Assembly (NCBI GenBank): GCA_910583895.1
Contig: CAJTYJ010000047.1
Location: forward strand, 1-26,975
Direction: 5' to 3'
Source of the DNA: an uncultured Lachnospiraceae bacterium
GTDB lineage: Bacteria; Bacillota; Clostridia; Lachnospirales; Lachnospiraceae
Length of the DNA stretch: 26,975 bases
Made by a program: the position numbers and the translations under genes
Shown here: positions 15,812-21,990 of the stretch, one piece after another
Numbering within the stretch: position 1 is the stretch's first letter
Layout of the letters: every line of letters begins with the position of its first letter
The notes under the pieces: generated by a model
Told to the model about the DNA's origin: nothing
The model's input: only the letters and a program-made list of their open reading frames with translations
Database searches by the model: none

Positions 15812-16411
15812 TTATGAAATTCTGCGATTCATGATCCTTTTTCTTTTGATCACGCCCGCGAGCAAAAGACATGCAACCGACAGATGAGCAGACATAATTC
15901 CCAGGCTGGCCTGTCTGATCTGCCTGTGATAACAGATGAACTATGCCGCAGCCTCCAATCCCCATATGTATCTGCTCCATCTTCCATAACGCAGTCTCTC
16001 CGACTGATCCAGCGGCTTATTCTGATCTTCCAGCGGAGCCAGAAAACATATCAATACACCGCAGACCGCTGCGAAGACCGCCCCCATAGTCAGAATCATC
16101 TTTTCACTGAAAGTGATTCTGGACAGCAGACAGACGGAGAGCAGAATCAACGCTGACACCATCGTGCAAACATTGAAGCTGTCCGCATGATGCCCTCCTG
16201 CATACGAACGCAGGGGAATAAATGCCATAAGAAAGACAAACATCGGAATATATGCCCGAAAAATAACTGCCAAAAGGCAGGCCATCATCAAATTAACCGC
16301 CTGTCCAATCAGCAGTTCAAAGGCATACTGGTATAATTTTTCTTCCTCAGCAGACAGATAGCAATGCCTGATCTGCCATGTGACGAATCGTCTTGCCAGT
16401 CTCTCGATCAT
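15812..16411 (-). pseudogene. agrB: AgrB-like peptidase gene interrupted by in-frame TAG
   Basis: AgrB is a membrane cysteine peptidase that trims and cyclises the AgrD peptide. From ATG at 16411 the first frame gives 156 aa, with GGHHADSFNVC holding the expected H75 and C82, a seven-residue spacing as in known AgrB. It ends at TAG (15941-15943) after LEAAA. The same frame then continues 42 codons to TAA at 15812 and encodes another helix (SLGIMSAHLSVACLLLAGVI) and a basic tail. The combined length of about 199 is normal for AgrB. So the gene has either a nonsense mutation, a functional truncation, readthrough, or a sequencing error. The ATG lies 6 nt after the agrD stop with no good ribosome site, implying translational coupling. 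Confidence 0.8.
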
Positions 16412-16417
16412 TGCGGC

Positions 16418-16591
16418 TTAAAATCTGCGAAACCGACGCGCTTCCTTTGGAACTTCCGGCTGATGATCCACCCAAAAGCAACCAGCATTTACATTCTGAA
16501 TCACCGCCACCAGCGCCATGGCATTCAGAGCGGTTATCATCCAGTTTTTACTCTTTAATTTTTTGATCATATGGTCAGTCAGTTTACACAT
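16418..16591 (-). CDS. agrD: AgrD-like cyclic peptide autoinducer precursor (57 aa)
   Basis: The ATG at 16591 has a strong AGGAGG nine bases upstream. The 57-aa precursor has a basic amphipathic N-terminus (residues 1-20), a hydrophobic stretch (20-33), then AGCFWVD and the C-terminal tail HQPEVPKEARRFRRF. The C-x4-HQPE-P layout is typical of clostridial AgrD; the Clostridium perfringens peptide ends CLWFT before HQPEEP. By that comparison the mature signal should be a five-residue thiolactone, Cys38 to Asp42 (CFWVD), perhaps with a short N-terminal extension. It is followed at once by agrB and preceded by the repeat promoter that overlaps the end of agrC. The gene is too short for most gene finders. 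Confidence 0.9.
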   Translation of the reverse strand: MCKLTDHMIKKLKSKNWMITALNAMALVAVIQNVNAGCFWVDHQPEVPKEARRFRRF

Positions 16592-16621
16592 ATAGAAGTC
16601 CTCCTGCTTATTTTTTTCCTA

Positions 16622-16689
16622 AAAATAACGAATTCTGGAAGAAAAATCAAGAGCATTTCCGAAAATTGTCACTTTTTTTCCTTTTTTTG
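16622..16689 (-). promoter_or_regulatory. LytTR-type promoter of agrDB
   Basis: On the minus strand the direct repeats are CAAAAAAAGGAAA (16677-16689, inside the last codons of agrC) and CAATTTTCGGAAA (16656-16668, just after its stop), a 21-bp period. Five bases on come -35 TTGATT (16645-16650), 17 nt, and -10 TATTTT (16622-16627). The layout is base-for-base parallel to the promoter at 15647-15714, implying one regulator for both. Confidence 0.75.
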
Positions 16690-17979
16690 CACATTGGACA
16701 GCGCCAGCAGAACGGTGAACTCATTTTCTTCTTCTGTAATGTCAAGCATGCCCTGATATTGATCCGCCAGTTCCTTCACATTTTTCAGACCAAAGCCGTG
16801 TTTTCTCTGGTTCTCTTTCGTTGTCAGATAAATTTTTCTTTTCTTCATGGTCCGCTGAGGACAGCTGTTTGTAATCTTTAAGATCAGCATCGAGGCATTT
16901 GCCATATGTAAATCAATCAAAATATAACCTTTTTCACATTTTTCGGCGGCCTCCAATGCATTGTCGATCAGATTGCCAAAGATCCGAATCTTATCCGTCT
17001 CATACAGAAACTCCAGTTCCATCCCCGGCTGTATGGTTACCTCATACCGAATCCCTTTTTTCTTTGCATTTTCTGCACGCTCCATCAGAACAGCGTTTAC
17101 AATGGGATCACACAGATAGATTCCAGCATCCAACATGCTCTTTTTATCCAAAAATCTGGAAGCTTCCGTGGACAGATTTTTCAATGCGCCTGTATTTTCA
17201 GCTTCTGAAAACTGCTTGATCGTCTGTACGATATGGCGCGCTTCATGAAGATAATCTGCATACTCCCGATTCAGCTCTTCCATTTTCAAATAATGGCTGT
17301 GTTCCAGTGTCGCCTTTAATTTTACCAGCTCTTTTTCTCTCAAAATGTGTTCTGCTTCCAGTAGCTGATCAATCAAAGCAAAATCGACGATACTACTAAG
17401 TACGCTTAAAATCCCACCCACAAAGATAAGAATCTGATCAAAGGGTGACTGTCCTAAAACCATGATTCCGTTTAATAAAAGCAGTATTGATACAGGCTGA
17501 ACAAACAGACTTCTCACCTTTGATCCACCGATGTTCTTTGTTAGATAGCGCCTCTTTTTGCGCAGTACCTGTACCACCGCAAATTCAATCAGCTTTTCCA
17601 TCAGAAGCACACAGATCCTACGCACCTCCGTAGTACGGACATCAATTCCCAGTGCACTATACAAAAGCAGAAAGATAAACTCTATGATTGACATAAGCAC
17701 CACAAAAAATAAAAGATAAGTGATGTTCTGCCTCCACCCGGCTCGAAAAACCAACAAAATGTATAGTTCACAAATACACAGTGCGCAGAAGATATTGATG
17801 CAAGGATTCTGAAGACTATTTACCCCATACAGAACTGCCGCGCATCCAGACACCAGCATCGCGCGAACACCTGTTCGTTTTTCATATACCGGAAACATAT
17901 CTTTCAGAAAACAAAAAAGCAGGTAGAACTCACACACACAGCTTAGATATATGACACATTCACAGATCAGTACTTCCAT
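16669..17979 (-). CDS. agrC: AgrC-like GHKL sensor histidine kinase
   Basis: From ATG at 17979, with AGGAG upstream, the product has 436 aa; it overlaps the response regulator gene by 20 nt. About six helices fill residues 1-210, the peptide-sensing part. A dimerisation helix follows with the histidine region YLHEARHIVQTIKQF (His245 or His249). The GHKL ATPase has GNLIDNALEAAE (N340) and HGFGLKNV (394-401). This is the layout of AgrC-type receptors for cyclic peptides. It should autophosphorylate on binding the peptide from the next gene and pass phosphate to the regulator encoded upstream. Its last codons contain half of the agrD operator. Confidence 0.92.
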   Translation of the reverse strand: MEVLICECVIYLSCVCEFYLLFCFLKDMFPVYEKRTGVRAMLVSGCAAVLYGVNSLQNPCINIFCALCICELYILLVFRAGWRQNITYLLFFVVLMSIIEFIFLLLYSALGIDVRTTEVRRICVLLMEKLIEFAVVQVLRKKRRYLTKNIGGSKVRSLFVQPVSILLLLNGIMVLGQSPFDQILIFVGGILSVLSSIVDFALIDQLLEAEHILREKELVKLKATLEHSHYLKMEELNREYADYLHEARHIVQTIKQFSEAENTGALKNLSTEASRFLDKKSMLDAGIYLCDPIVNAVLMERAENAKKKGIRYEVTIQPGMELEFLYETDKIRIFGNLIDNALEAAEKCEKGYILIDLHMANASMLILKITNSCPQRTMKKRKIYLTTKENQRKHGFGLKNVKELADQYQGMLDITEEENEFTVLLALSNVQKKEKK

Positions 17980-18748
17980 CCTTATTCTCTCCTGTATTTC
18001 TCCAGTATCTGCTGCACTGGCTTTCGAATTCTTTTCGTTTGCTCCTCGCAACATTCAGTATCGTCCCATCTTCTAGCTGAACTCCGTTTTTTATTACGGC
18101 TGCAATATGGTGTATATTAATAATATAACTTTTCTTTGCATACACAAACCCATACGCTTTCAGCATCATATAGTGATCATTCAGTTTCCCTGAGTTTCGA
18201 AGAAAGAATTCCCCCCTGTTTTTTTCTTCTTTTTCAAAGCTGCAGAGTTCAGACGCTTTTTCTTTTGTCAGATAGATGGCGGTCCCTTTATCCAGGATTG
18301 ATATGTACAGGATATCTTCCGGCTTCAGTACGTACTGCTTACTTTTATATACTGCAAGGATATATGGTACCTGCTTCCTTCTCTCCGCCTCCCTGATCAC
18401 TTTTAAAAGATCCGCTTGTAATTTTTCTGTCTCCCGGACTTTGACCAGATACTGAAAAGGACGCACCCCTATGATCCGGCTGGCCGGATAATCATAAGCC
18501 GTATAAAAAACCAACAGTGTATTCTCATCCTTCAGCCGTATGTTGGAAGCAGTCTTTACGCCTTCTGTCTCTCCCTCGATCATAATATCCAGAAAAACGA
18601 TATCATATCTTTGATACCGCTCCAGCAAAGTTCTTCCTTCCGAAAATTCATCAAAGCATACTTCTTCGGGATGCCCTGCATTTTCCAGAATCAGTCTTTT
18701 CAGTCGTTCTCTGTCTGCCAAACAATCATCACATATCGCAATCTTCAT
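17960..18748 (-). CDS. agrA: AgrA-like response regulator with LytTR DNA-binding domain
   Basis: ATG at 18748 (MKIAICDD) has AGGAGG spaced 7 nt; the open frame upstream is leader. The 262-aa protein has a receiver domain (1-120) with acidic D7/D8 and phospho-acceptor Asp54 in YDIVFLDIM. A LytTR domain covers about 145-245 (YVLKPEDILYI, HYMMLKAYGFVYAKKSYIINIHHI). LytTR regulators bind direct repeats one turn-pair apart, matching the 21-bp repeats before agrD and before the injection operon. It is the natural candidate to control both. Its own promoter looks constitutive. Confidence 0.92.
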   Translation of the reverse strand: MKIAICDDCLADRERLKRLILENAGHPEEVCFDEFSEGRTLLERYQRYDIVFLDIMIEGETEGVKTASNIRLKDENTLLVFYTAYDYPASRIIGVRPFQYLVKVRETEKLQADLLKVIREAERRKQVPYILAVYKSKQYVLKPEDILYISILDKGTAIYLTKEKASELCSFEKEEKNRGEFFLRNSGKLNDHYMMLKAYGFVYAKKSYIINIHHIAAVIKNGVQLEDGTILNVARSKRKEFESQCSRYWRNTGENKDGSTDL

Positions 18749-18779
18749 AACTGGCCTCCTTCGGCTGTTGTACTCATAA

Positions 18780-18808
18780 AAAATAATATAATTGTTTCCC
18801 GCTGTCAA
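18780..18808 (-). promoter_or_regulatory. Sigma-A promoter of agrAC
   Basis: Perfect -35 TTGACA (18803-18808), 17-nt spacer and -10 TATTTT (18780-18785), about 32 nt before the agrA start. The 21-bp repeat is absent, so basal regulator and receptor levels should not depend on the signal. Confidence 0.7.
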
Positions 18809-18868
18809 CCGAAAAACGCCCGCTGCAATGAAAAAGCATCTCCTTTGGATCATAAAATGATCTTTTTA

Positions 18869-18893
18869 AGGCGGCCCTGAAAAAGGACCGCCT
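18869..18893 (-). terminator. GC-rich hairpin after the small coat-like genes
   Basis: On the minus strand AGGCGGTCC pairs with GGGCCGCCT (9 bp, one G-U) around TTTTTCA. It lies 14 bp past the last stop. The T-run after it is poor (TAAAAAG), so termination may be partial. A small GATCAT/ATGATC hairpin adjoins it at 18849-18863. Confidence 0.5.
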
Positions 18894-18907
18894 CCTGCAC
18901 ACGGATA

Positions 18908-19165
18908 TTACAGCATCGACTCCGGTTTAAACAAAGATTTCACATGTTCCACTTCTTCTTTCGTCGCCTTGGAAGCCGGCACATAATAAGACTTCTCCCT
19001 TGCGATCTGGTAAAGCTGCTCCTGTGCGGTCTCGGCCTTATTCCGCATCTGTTTGAGCGTCTGCTTTAACTGAGGATTCTCACTCTGGGTAATATATTCC
19101 GCATACATTTTTAATTCTCCGTTGATGCCTACCAGTGCATCGCTGACCATGGTTTTTTCATCCAT
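18908..19165 (-). CDS. Small CotF-like spore coat/ferritin-like protein
   Basis: The 85-aa helical protein contains MVSDALVGINGELKMYAEYITQ, then a second helix NPQLKQTLKQMRNKAETAQEQLYQIA, and ends REKSYYVPASKA. This matches the compact two-helix CotF-type coat proteins of spore-formers, including the K-x-YY-x-PA end. It has AAGGAGGG upstream and follows a related small gene by 16 nt, both behind a sigma-G-type promoter. It probably localises to the spore. The exact role is unknown. Confidence 0.75.
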   Translation of the reverse strand: MDEKTMVSDALVGINGELKMYAEYITQSENPQLKQTLKQMRNKAETAQEQLYQIAREKSYYVPASKATKEEVEHVKSLFKPESML

Positions 19166-19181
19166 CTTTACCGATCCCTCC

Positions 19182-19367
19182 TTATTTTAAAAATCCCATA
19201 AGCTGCTGTTTGTTCTCTTTTGCAGACTGTGCCGCCTGCTCGAAATACTGTTTGACCTGCTGGTCATTGGACTGTTTTGCATAAGCGCTGAATTTTGCCT
19301 GACAGGTCTCACTTCCGCCGATTAAGTGACGAAGATTCTGAACATCCAGTTCTGATAATTCTGACAT
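19182..19367 (-). CDS. Small helical protein paired with the CotF-like gene
   Basis: ATG at 19367 follows AAGGAGG and gives 61 aa (MSELSELDVQNLRHLIGG...). The protein is two amphipathic helices rich in Gln and Lys (QVKQYFEQAAQSAKENKQQLMGFLK). It resembles the small companions of CotF-like proteins in clostridia. I recognise no catalytic motif. The eight codons before the chosen ATG contain the ribosome site and are not coding. Confidence 0.75.
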   Translation of the reverse strand: MSELSELDVQNLRHLIGGSETCQAKFSAYAKQSNDQQVKQYFEQAAQSAKENKQQLMGFLK

Positions 19368-19402
19368 AAAAAATTCCTCCTTATTTTTCATACTTACAGG
19401 AG

Positions 19403-19431
19403 TAGTATGTGAAAATAAAGAGGAATTATTC
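19403..19431 (-). promoter_or_regulatory. Sigma-G-type forespore promoter
   Basis: On the minus strand GAATA (19427-19431), a 17-nt spacer and CATACTA (19403-19409) precede the 61-aa gene by about 35 nt. These fit the Bacillus sigma-G consensus (GHATR and CATNHTA, 17-18 nt). Late forespore expression is predicted for both small genes. Confidence 0.65.
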
Positions 19432-19450
19432 TTTCAAATGTTTCTTGCTG

Positions 19451-20905
19451 TCAGCTCTGGACCGGCAGCATTTTATCATACAGTTCTTCGTATTGTTTTG
19501 CCGAATTTTTCCAGGAAAAGTCTTCTTTCATCGCTCGCTCTGCCATCTTATTCCAGGAGCGTTTTTTATCATAATAGACAGACTCCGCATAACGAATTGC
19601 CGAAAGCATCTCGTGTGCGTTATAATTCGTAAATCCAAAGCCTGTGCCTGTTTCTTCGAATTCGTTGTAAGGTTCCACTGTATCTTTTAAACCTCCCGTC
19701 TCGCGGACAATCGGGAGTGTGCCGTAGCGAAGACTCATAAGCTGGCTGAGTCCGCAGGGTTCAAACTGCGAAGGCATCAAAAATGCGTCACAGGCAGCAT
19801 AGATCTTATGAGAAAGTTCATTGGAATAATAGATACATGCTGCAACTTTTCCGCCGTATTTCCACGCAAAATGCCGAAACATATTCTCATAGCGCTCTTC
19901 CCCTGTTCCAAGCACAACGATCTGCACCTCATCCTGGCACAATTCGTCCATCACGCAGTCAATCAGATCGAACCCTTTTTGATCCGTCAGCCTGGATACG
20001 ATGCCAATCAGCATCTTCTTTTTGTTCACCTCAAGCCCAAGCTCCTTTTGAAGCTCCAGCTTATTCTTCACCTTATCTGTCCGAAAGGTCTTTTCTGAAT
20101 AATTTTTACAGATCAGGGGGTCCGTCTTCGGATCCCACTCTCCATAATCCAGTCCGTTCACAATCCCGAAAAGACTGCCGGAACGTGCACGCATAAGCCC
20201 ATCCAGATGCTCCCCAAAATACGGAGTCTTGATTTCTTCCGCATAGGTCCGGCTTACGGTTGTCACATAATCCGAATAAACGATTCCTCCTTTCAGATAA
20301 TTGGCATCCCCAAATGCTTCCAGTTTATCTGCTTTAAAATAAGACATGTCCAGACCCGTTGCATCCTGTACCGCCGGAATATTCCAGATCCCCTGAAACT
20401 TCAGGTTGTGAATCGTCATGATGGATTTCATATTGGCGTAAAACGCTCCCTCATGAAAGCTGTCTCTTAGATATACCGGAATCAGGCCGGTCTGCCAGTC
20501 ATGGCAGTGTACGATATCCGGCTGGTACTCCACGACCGGAAGAATCGAAAGCGCCGCCTTTGAGAAAAACGCAAACTTCTCCACATCCTCATGTATATAC
20601 CCATAGGGTTTGTCACCGGCAAAGTAGTATTCATTGTCAATGAAATAATACTGAATCCCCTCATATTCCATCTCAAGAATCCCTACATACTGGCTCCTCC
20701 AGGCCATATCCATATAAAAATTGGTTACAAAATTCATCTTTTCTTTCCACGCAGAACTGATACACAGATAATTGGGAAGGATCACCCGCACCTCATACTT
20801 TTCCCGGTCAAAATACTTCGGCAAAGACCCCACAACATCTGCAAGACCGCCTGTCTTTACAAACGGCACGCATTCTGATGCAACAAACAAAACCTTCTTT
20901 CTCAT
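19451..20905 (-). CDS. glgA: Glycogen synthase (ADP-glucose type)
   Basis: GlgA extends alpha-1,4-glucan chains from ADP-glucose in the cytosol. The 484-aa length is normal for this GT5 enzyme. The N-terminal KTGGLADV (17-24) binds the nucleotide sugar diphosphate. HCHDWQTGLIP and GIVNGLDYGEWDP are family motifs, and the C-terminal half has FEPCGLSQLMSLRYGTLPIVRETGGL around the catalytic glutamate. GGAGGGG precedes the ATG. No other glg genes are adjacent. Its place beside spo0A and coat-like genes may reflect glycogen storage before sporulation. Confidence 0.97.
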   Translation of the reverse strand: MRKKVLFVASECVPFVKTGGLADVVGSLPKYFDREKYEVRVILPNYLCISSAWKEKMNFVTNFYMDMAWRSQYVGILEMEYEGIQYYFIDNEYYFAGDKPYGYIHEDVEKFAFFSKAALSILPVVEYQPDIVHCHDWQTGLIPVYLRDSFHEGAFYANMKSIMTIHNLKFQGIWNIPAVQDATGLDMSYFKADKLEAFGDANYLKGGIVYSDYVTTVSRTYAEEIKTPYFGEHLDGLMRARSGSLFGIVNGLDYGEWDPKTDPLICKNYSEKTFRTDKVKNKLELQKELGLEVNKKKMLIGIVSRLTDQKGFDLIDCVMDELCQDEVQIVVLGTGEERYENMFRHFAWKYGGKVAACIYYSNELSHKIYAACDAFLMPSQFEPCGLSQLMSLRYGTLPIVRETGGLKDTVEPYNEFEETGTGFGFTNYNAHEMLSAIRYAESVYYDKKRSWNKMAERAMKEDFSWKNSAKQYEELYDKMLPVQS

Positions 20906-20943
20906 GCTTCCCCTCCGGCATATGTAATGATATAGATGGCTTT

Positions 20944-20972
20944 ATTATACCCTAAACCAAAGGGCATGGAAA
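20944..20972 (-). promoter_or_regulatory. Probable sigma-A promoter of glgA
   Basis: -35 TTTCCA (20967-20972, 4 of 6), 17-nt spacer and perfect -10 TATAAT (20944-20949), 38 nt before the glgA start and 14 nt after spo0A. Confidence 0.6.
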
Positions 20973-20986
20973 GAAGTTTTCACAAT

Positions 20987-21787
20987 TTATGCGTGTTTTT
21001 TGTAGTCCAGACGAATTTTGTCCGCAATCAGTGCAATGAATTCGGAGTTGGTTGGTTTCCCTTTCCCAACGCTGACCGTATACCCGAAAAGTTCATCGAT
21101 GGTATCCATCTTTCCCCGGCTCCATGCCACTTCGATGGCATGTCGGATCGCCCGCTCTACCCTGCTCGGTGTTGTCTGATGGTTCTTGGCAATCGTCGGA
21201 TAAAGGATCTTGGTGATGGAATTTAACATATTCATGTCCTCCACCGCCATCATAATCGCATCTCTCAGATACTGATATCCTTTGATGTGAGCGGGTACTC
21301 CGATTTCGTGGATCATATTGGTCACATCTGTCTCCAGATTGCGCTCAATATAGGCCGTTTTTGTCTCGTAAGGAGCAACTTTGCGGATTTCCGCCCGTTT
21401 CCTTTGTCTGTCCGTCTTCAGATTCTGAATGCGACTTAAAAGCATGTCATGATCAAATGGCTTCATGATATAGTAGCTGGCACCCAGCAGAAAAGCGTCT
21501 TCTGTAATTCTTTCCTGACCAATCGCAGAGATTACAACAAATTCTGGTTTTTTCTGAAGTCTTGAGTCCTGTCCGATCCGTTCCATGACCGTAAGTCCGT
21601 CCAGTTTCGGCATGATGATGTCCAAAAGTACAATATCAGGCTCTTTGTCCTTGATCATCTGGCACGCTTCTTCACCATTCCTGGCGATTCCTACAATCTG
21701 GAGTTCTTCGTCCCGACGCAATATCTCATCCAGAATTTCTACCATCCTCTCGTTGTCATCTGCGATGGCGACGCTCCATTTGCTCAT
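20987..21787 (-). CDS. spo0A: Spo0A, master regulator of sporulation
   Basis: The 266-aa protein has a receiver domain (1-120) with D10/D11 and phospho-acceptor Asp in DIVLLDIIMPKLDG, and K in YYIMKPFD. A linker and the Spo0A DNA-binding domain follow (about 150-266), with near-universal motifs HEIGVPAHIKGYQYLRDAI, TPSRVERAIRHAIEVAWSRG and KPTNSEFIA. It binds 0A boxes (TGTCGAA) and starts sporulation. ATG at 21787 follows AAGGAGG. An 8-codon leader overlaps the start (21784-21810), and a perfect 0A box lies upstream, implying autoregulation. This gene fixes the organism as an endospore-forming Firmicute. Confidence 0.98.
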   Translation of the reverse strand: MSKWSVAIADDNERMVEILDEILRRDEELQIVGIARNGEEACQMIKDKEPDIVLLDIIMPKLDGLTVMERIGQDSRLQKKPEFVVISAIGQERITEDAFLLGASYYIMKPFDHDMLLSRIQNLKTDRQRKRAEIRKVAPYETKTAYIERNLETDVTNMIHEIGVPAHIKGYQYLRDAIMMAVEDMNMLNSITKILYPTIAKNHQTTPSRVERAIRHAIEVAWSRGKMDTIDELFGYTVSVGKGKPTNSEFIALIADKIRLDYKKHA

Positions 21788-21810
21788 GCAGTATCCTCCT
21801 TCATTCCCAT
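21784..21810 (-). CDS. Eight-codon leader ORF overlapping spo0A start
   Basis: AAGGAGA is followed by ATG encoding MGMKEDTA and a TGA that overlaps the spo0A ATG as ATGA. The spo0A ribosome site lies inside it. Translation of this leader could couple to spo0A. It may also be chance; no homologue is recognised. Confidence 0.35.
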   Translation of the reverse strand: MGMKEDTA

Positions 21811-21865
21811 ATTACTGTCTCCTTTCTACAGCTTCGTACAAAAGTTTTCAGCATTCACAGTAAAA

Positions 21866-21894
21866 ATTATAGGGAAATTGAAGGCTGCTTACAA
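21866..21894 (-). promoter_or_regulatory. Sigma-A-type promoter of spo0A
   Basis: -35 TTGTAA (21889-21894), 17-nt spacer and perfect -10 TATAAT (21866-21871), about 78 nt before spo0A. An isolated TTGACG lies 17 nt upstream of this -35. Confidence 0.65.
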
Positions 21895-21920
21895 GGAAAT
21901 CCTATCGTCAAGATTCGCGT

Positions 21921-21933
21921 TTTTTCGACAAAA
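21921..21933 (-). promoter_or_regulatory. 0A box upstream of spo0A
   Basis: The minus strand reads TTTTGTCGAAAAA with the perfect TGTCGAA core at 21924-21930, about 30 bp upstream of the -35. It is the Spo0A~P binding site and suggests feedback on spo0A itself. Confidence 0.8.
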
Positions 21934-21937
21934 TATT

Positions 21938-21970
21938 ACAAAACAGCCACTCAGAAAGTAGCTGTTTTGT
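21938..21970 (-). terminator. Terminator between the RND permease gene and spo0A
   Basis: ACAAAACAGC pairs with GCTGTTTTGT (10 bp) around a 13-nt loop. T-rich tracts follow on both strands (TAATATTTT on minus, ATATTTTT on plus). It ends the efflux operon at 21991 and insulates spo0A. Confidence 0.8.
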
Positions 21971-21990
21971 ATATTTTTCACAATTTTTTC

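Noticed and set aside
15717..15980. Minus-strand 87-codon open frame after agrB, starting MEQIHM
   Set aside because: It is out of frame with the AgrB continuation, runs through the terminator hairpin and has no ribosome site.
18749..18853. N-terminal extension of the AgrA-like protein (35 codons upstream of MKIAICDD)
   Set aside because: It contains the promoter and the ribosome site; the receiver domain begins at MKIAICDD.
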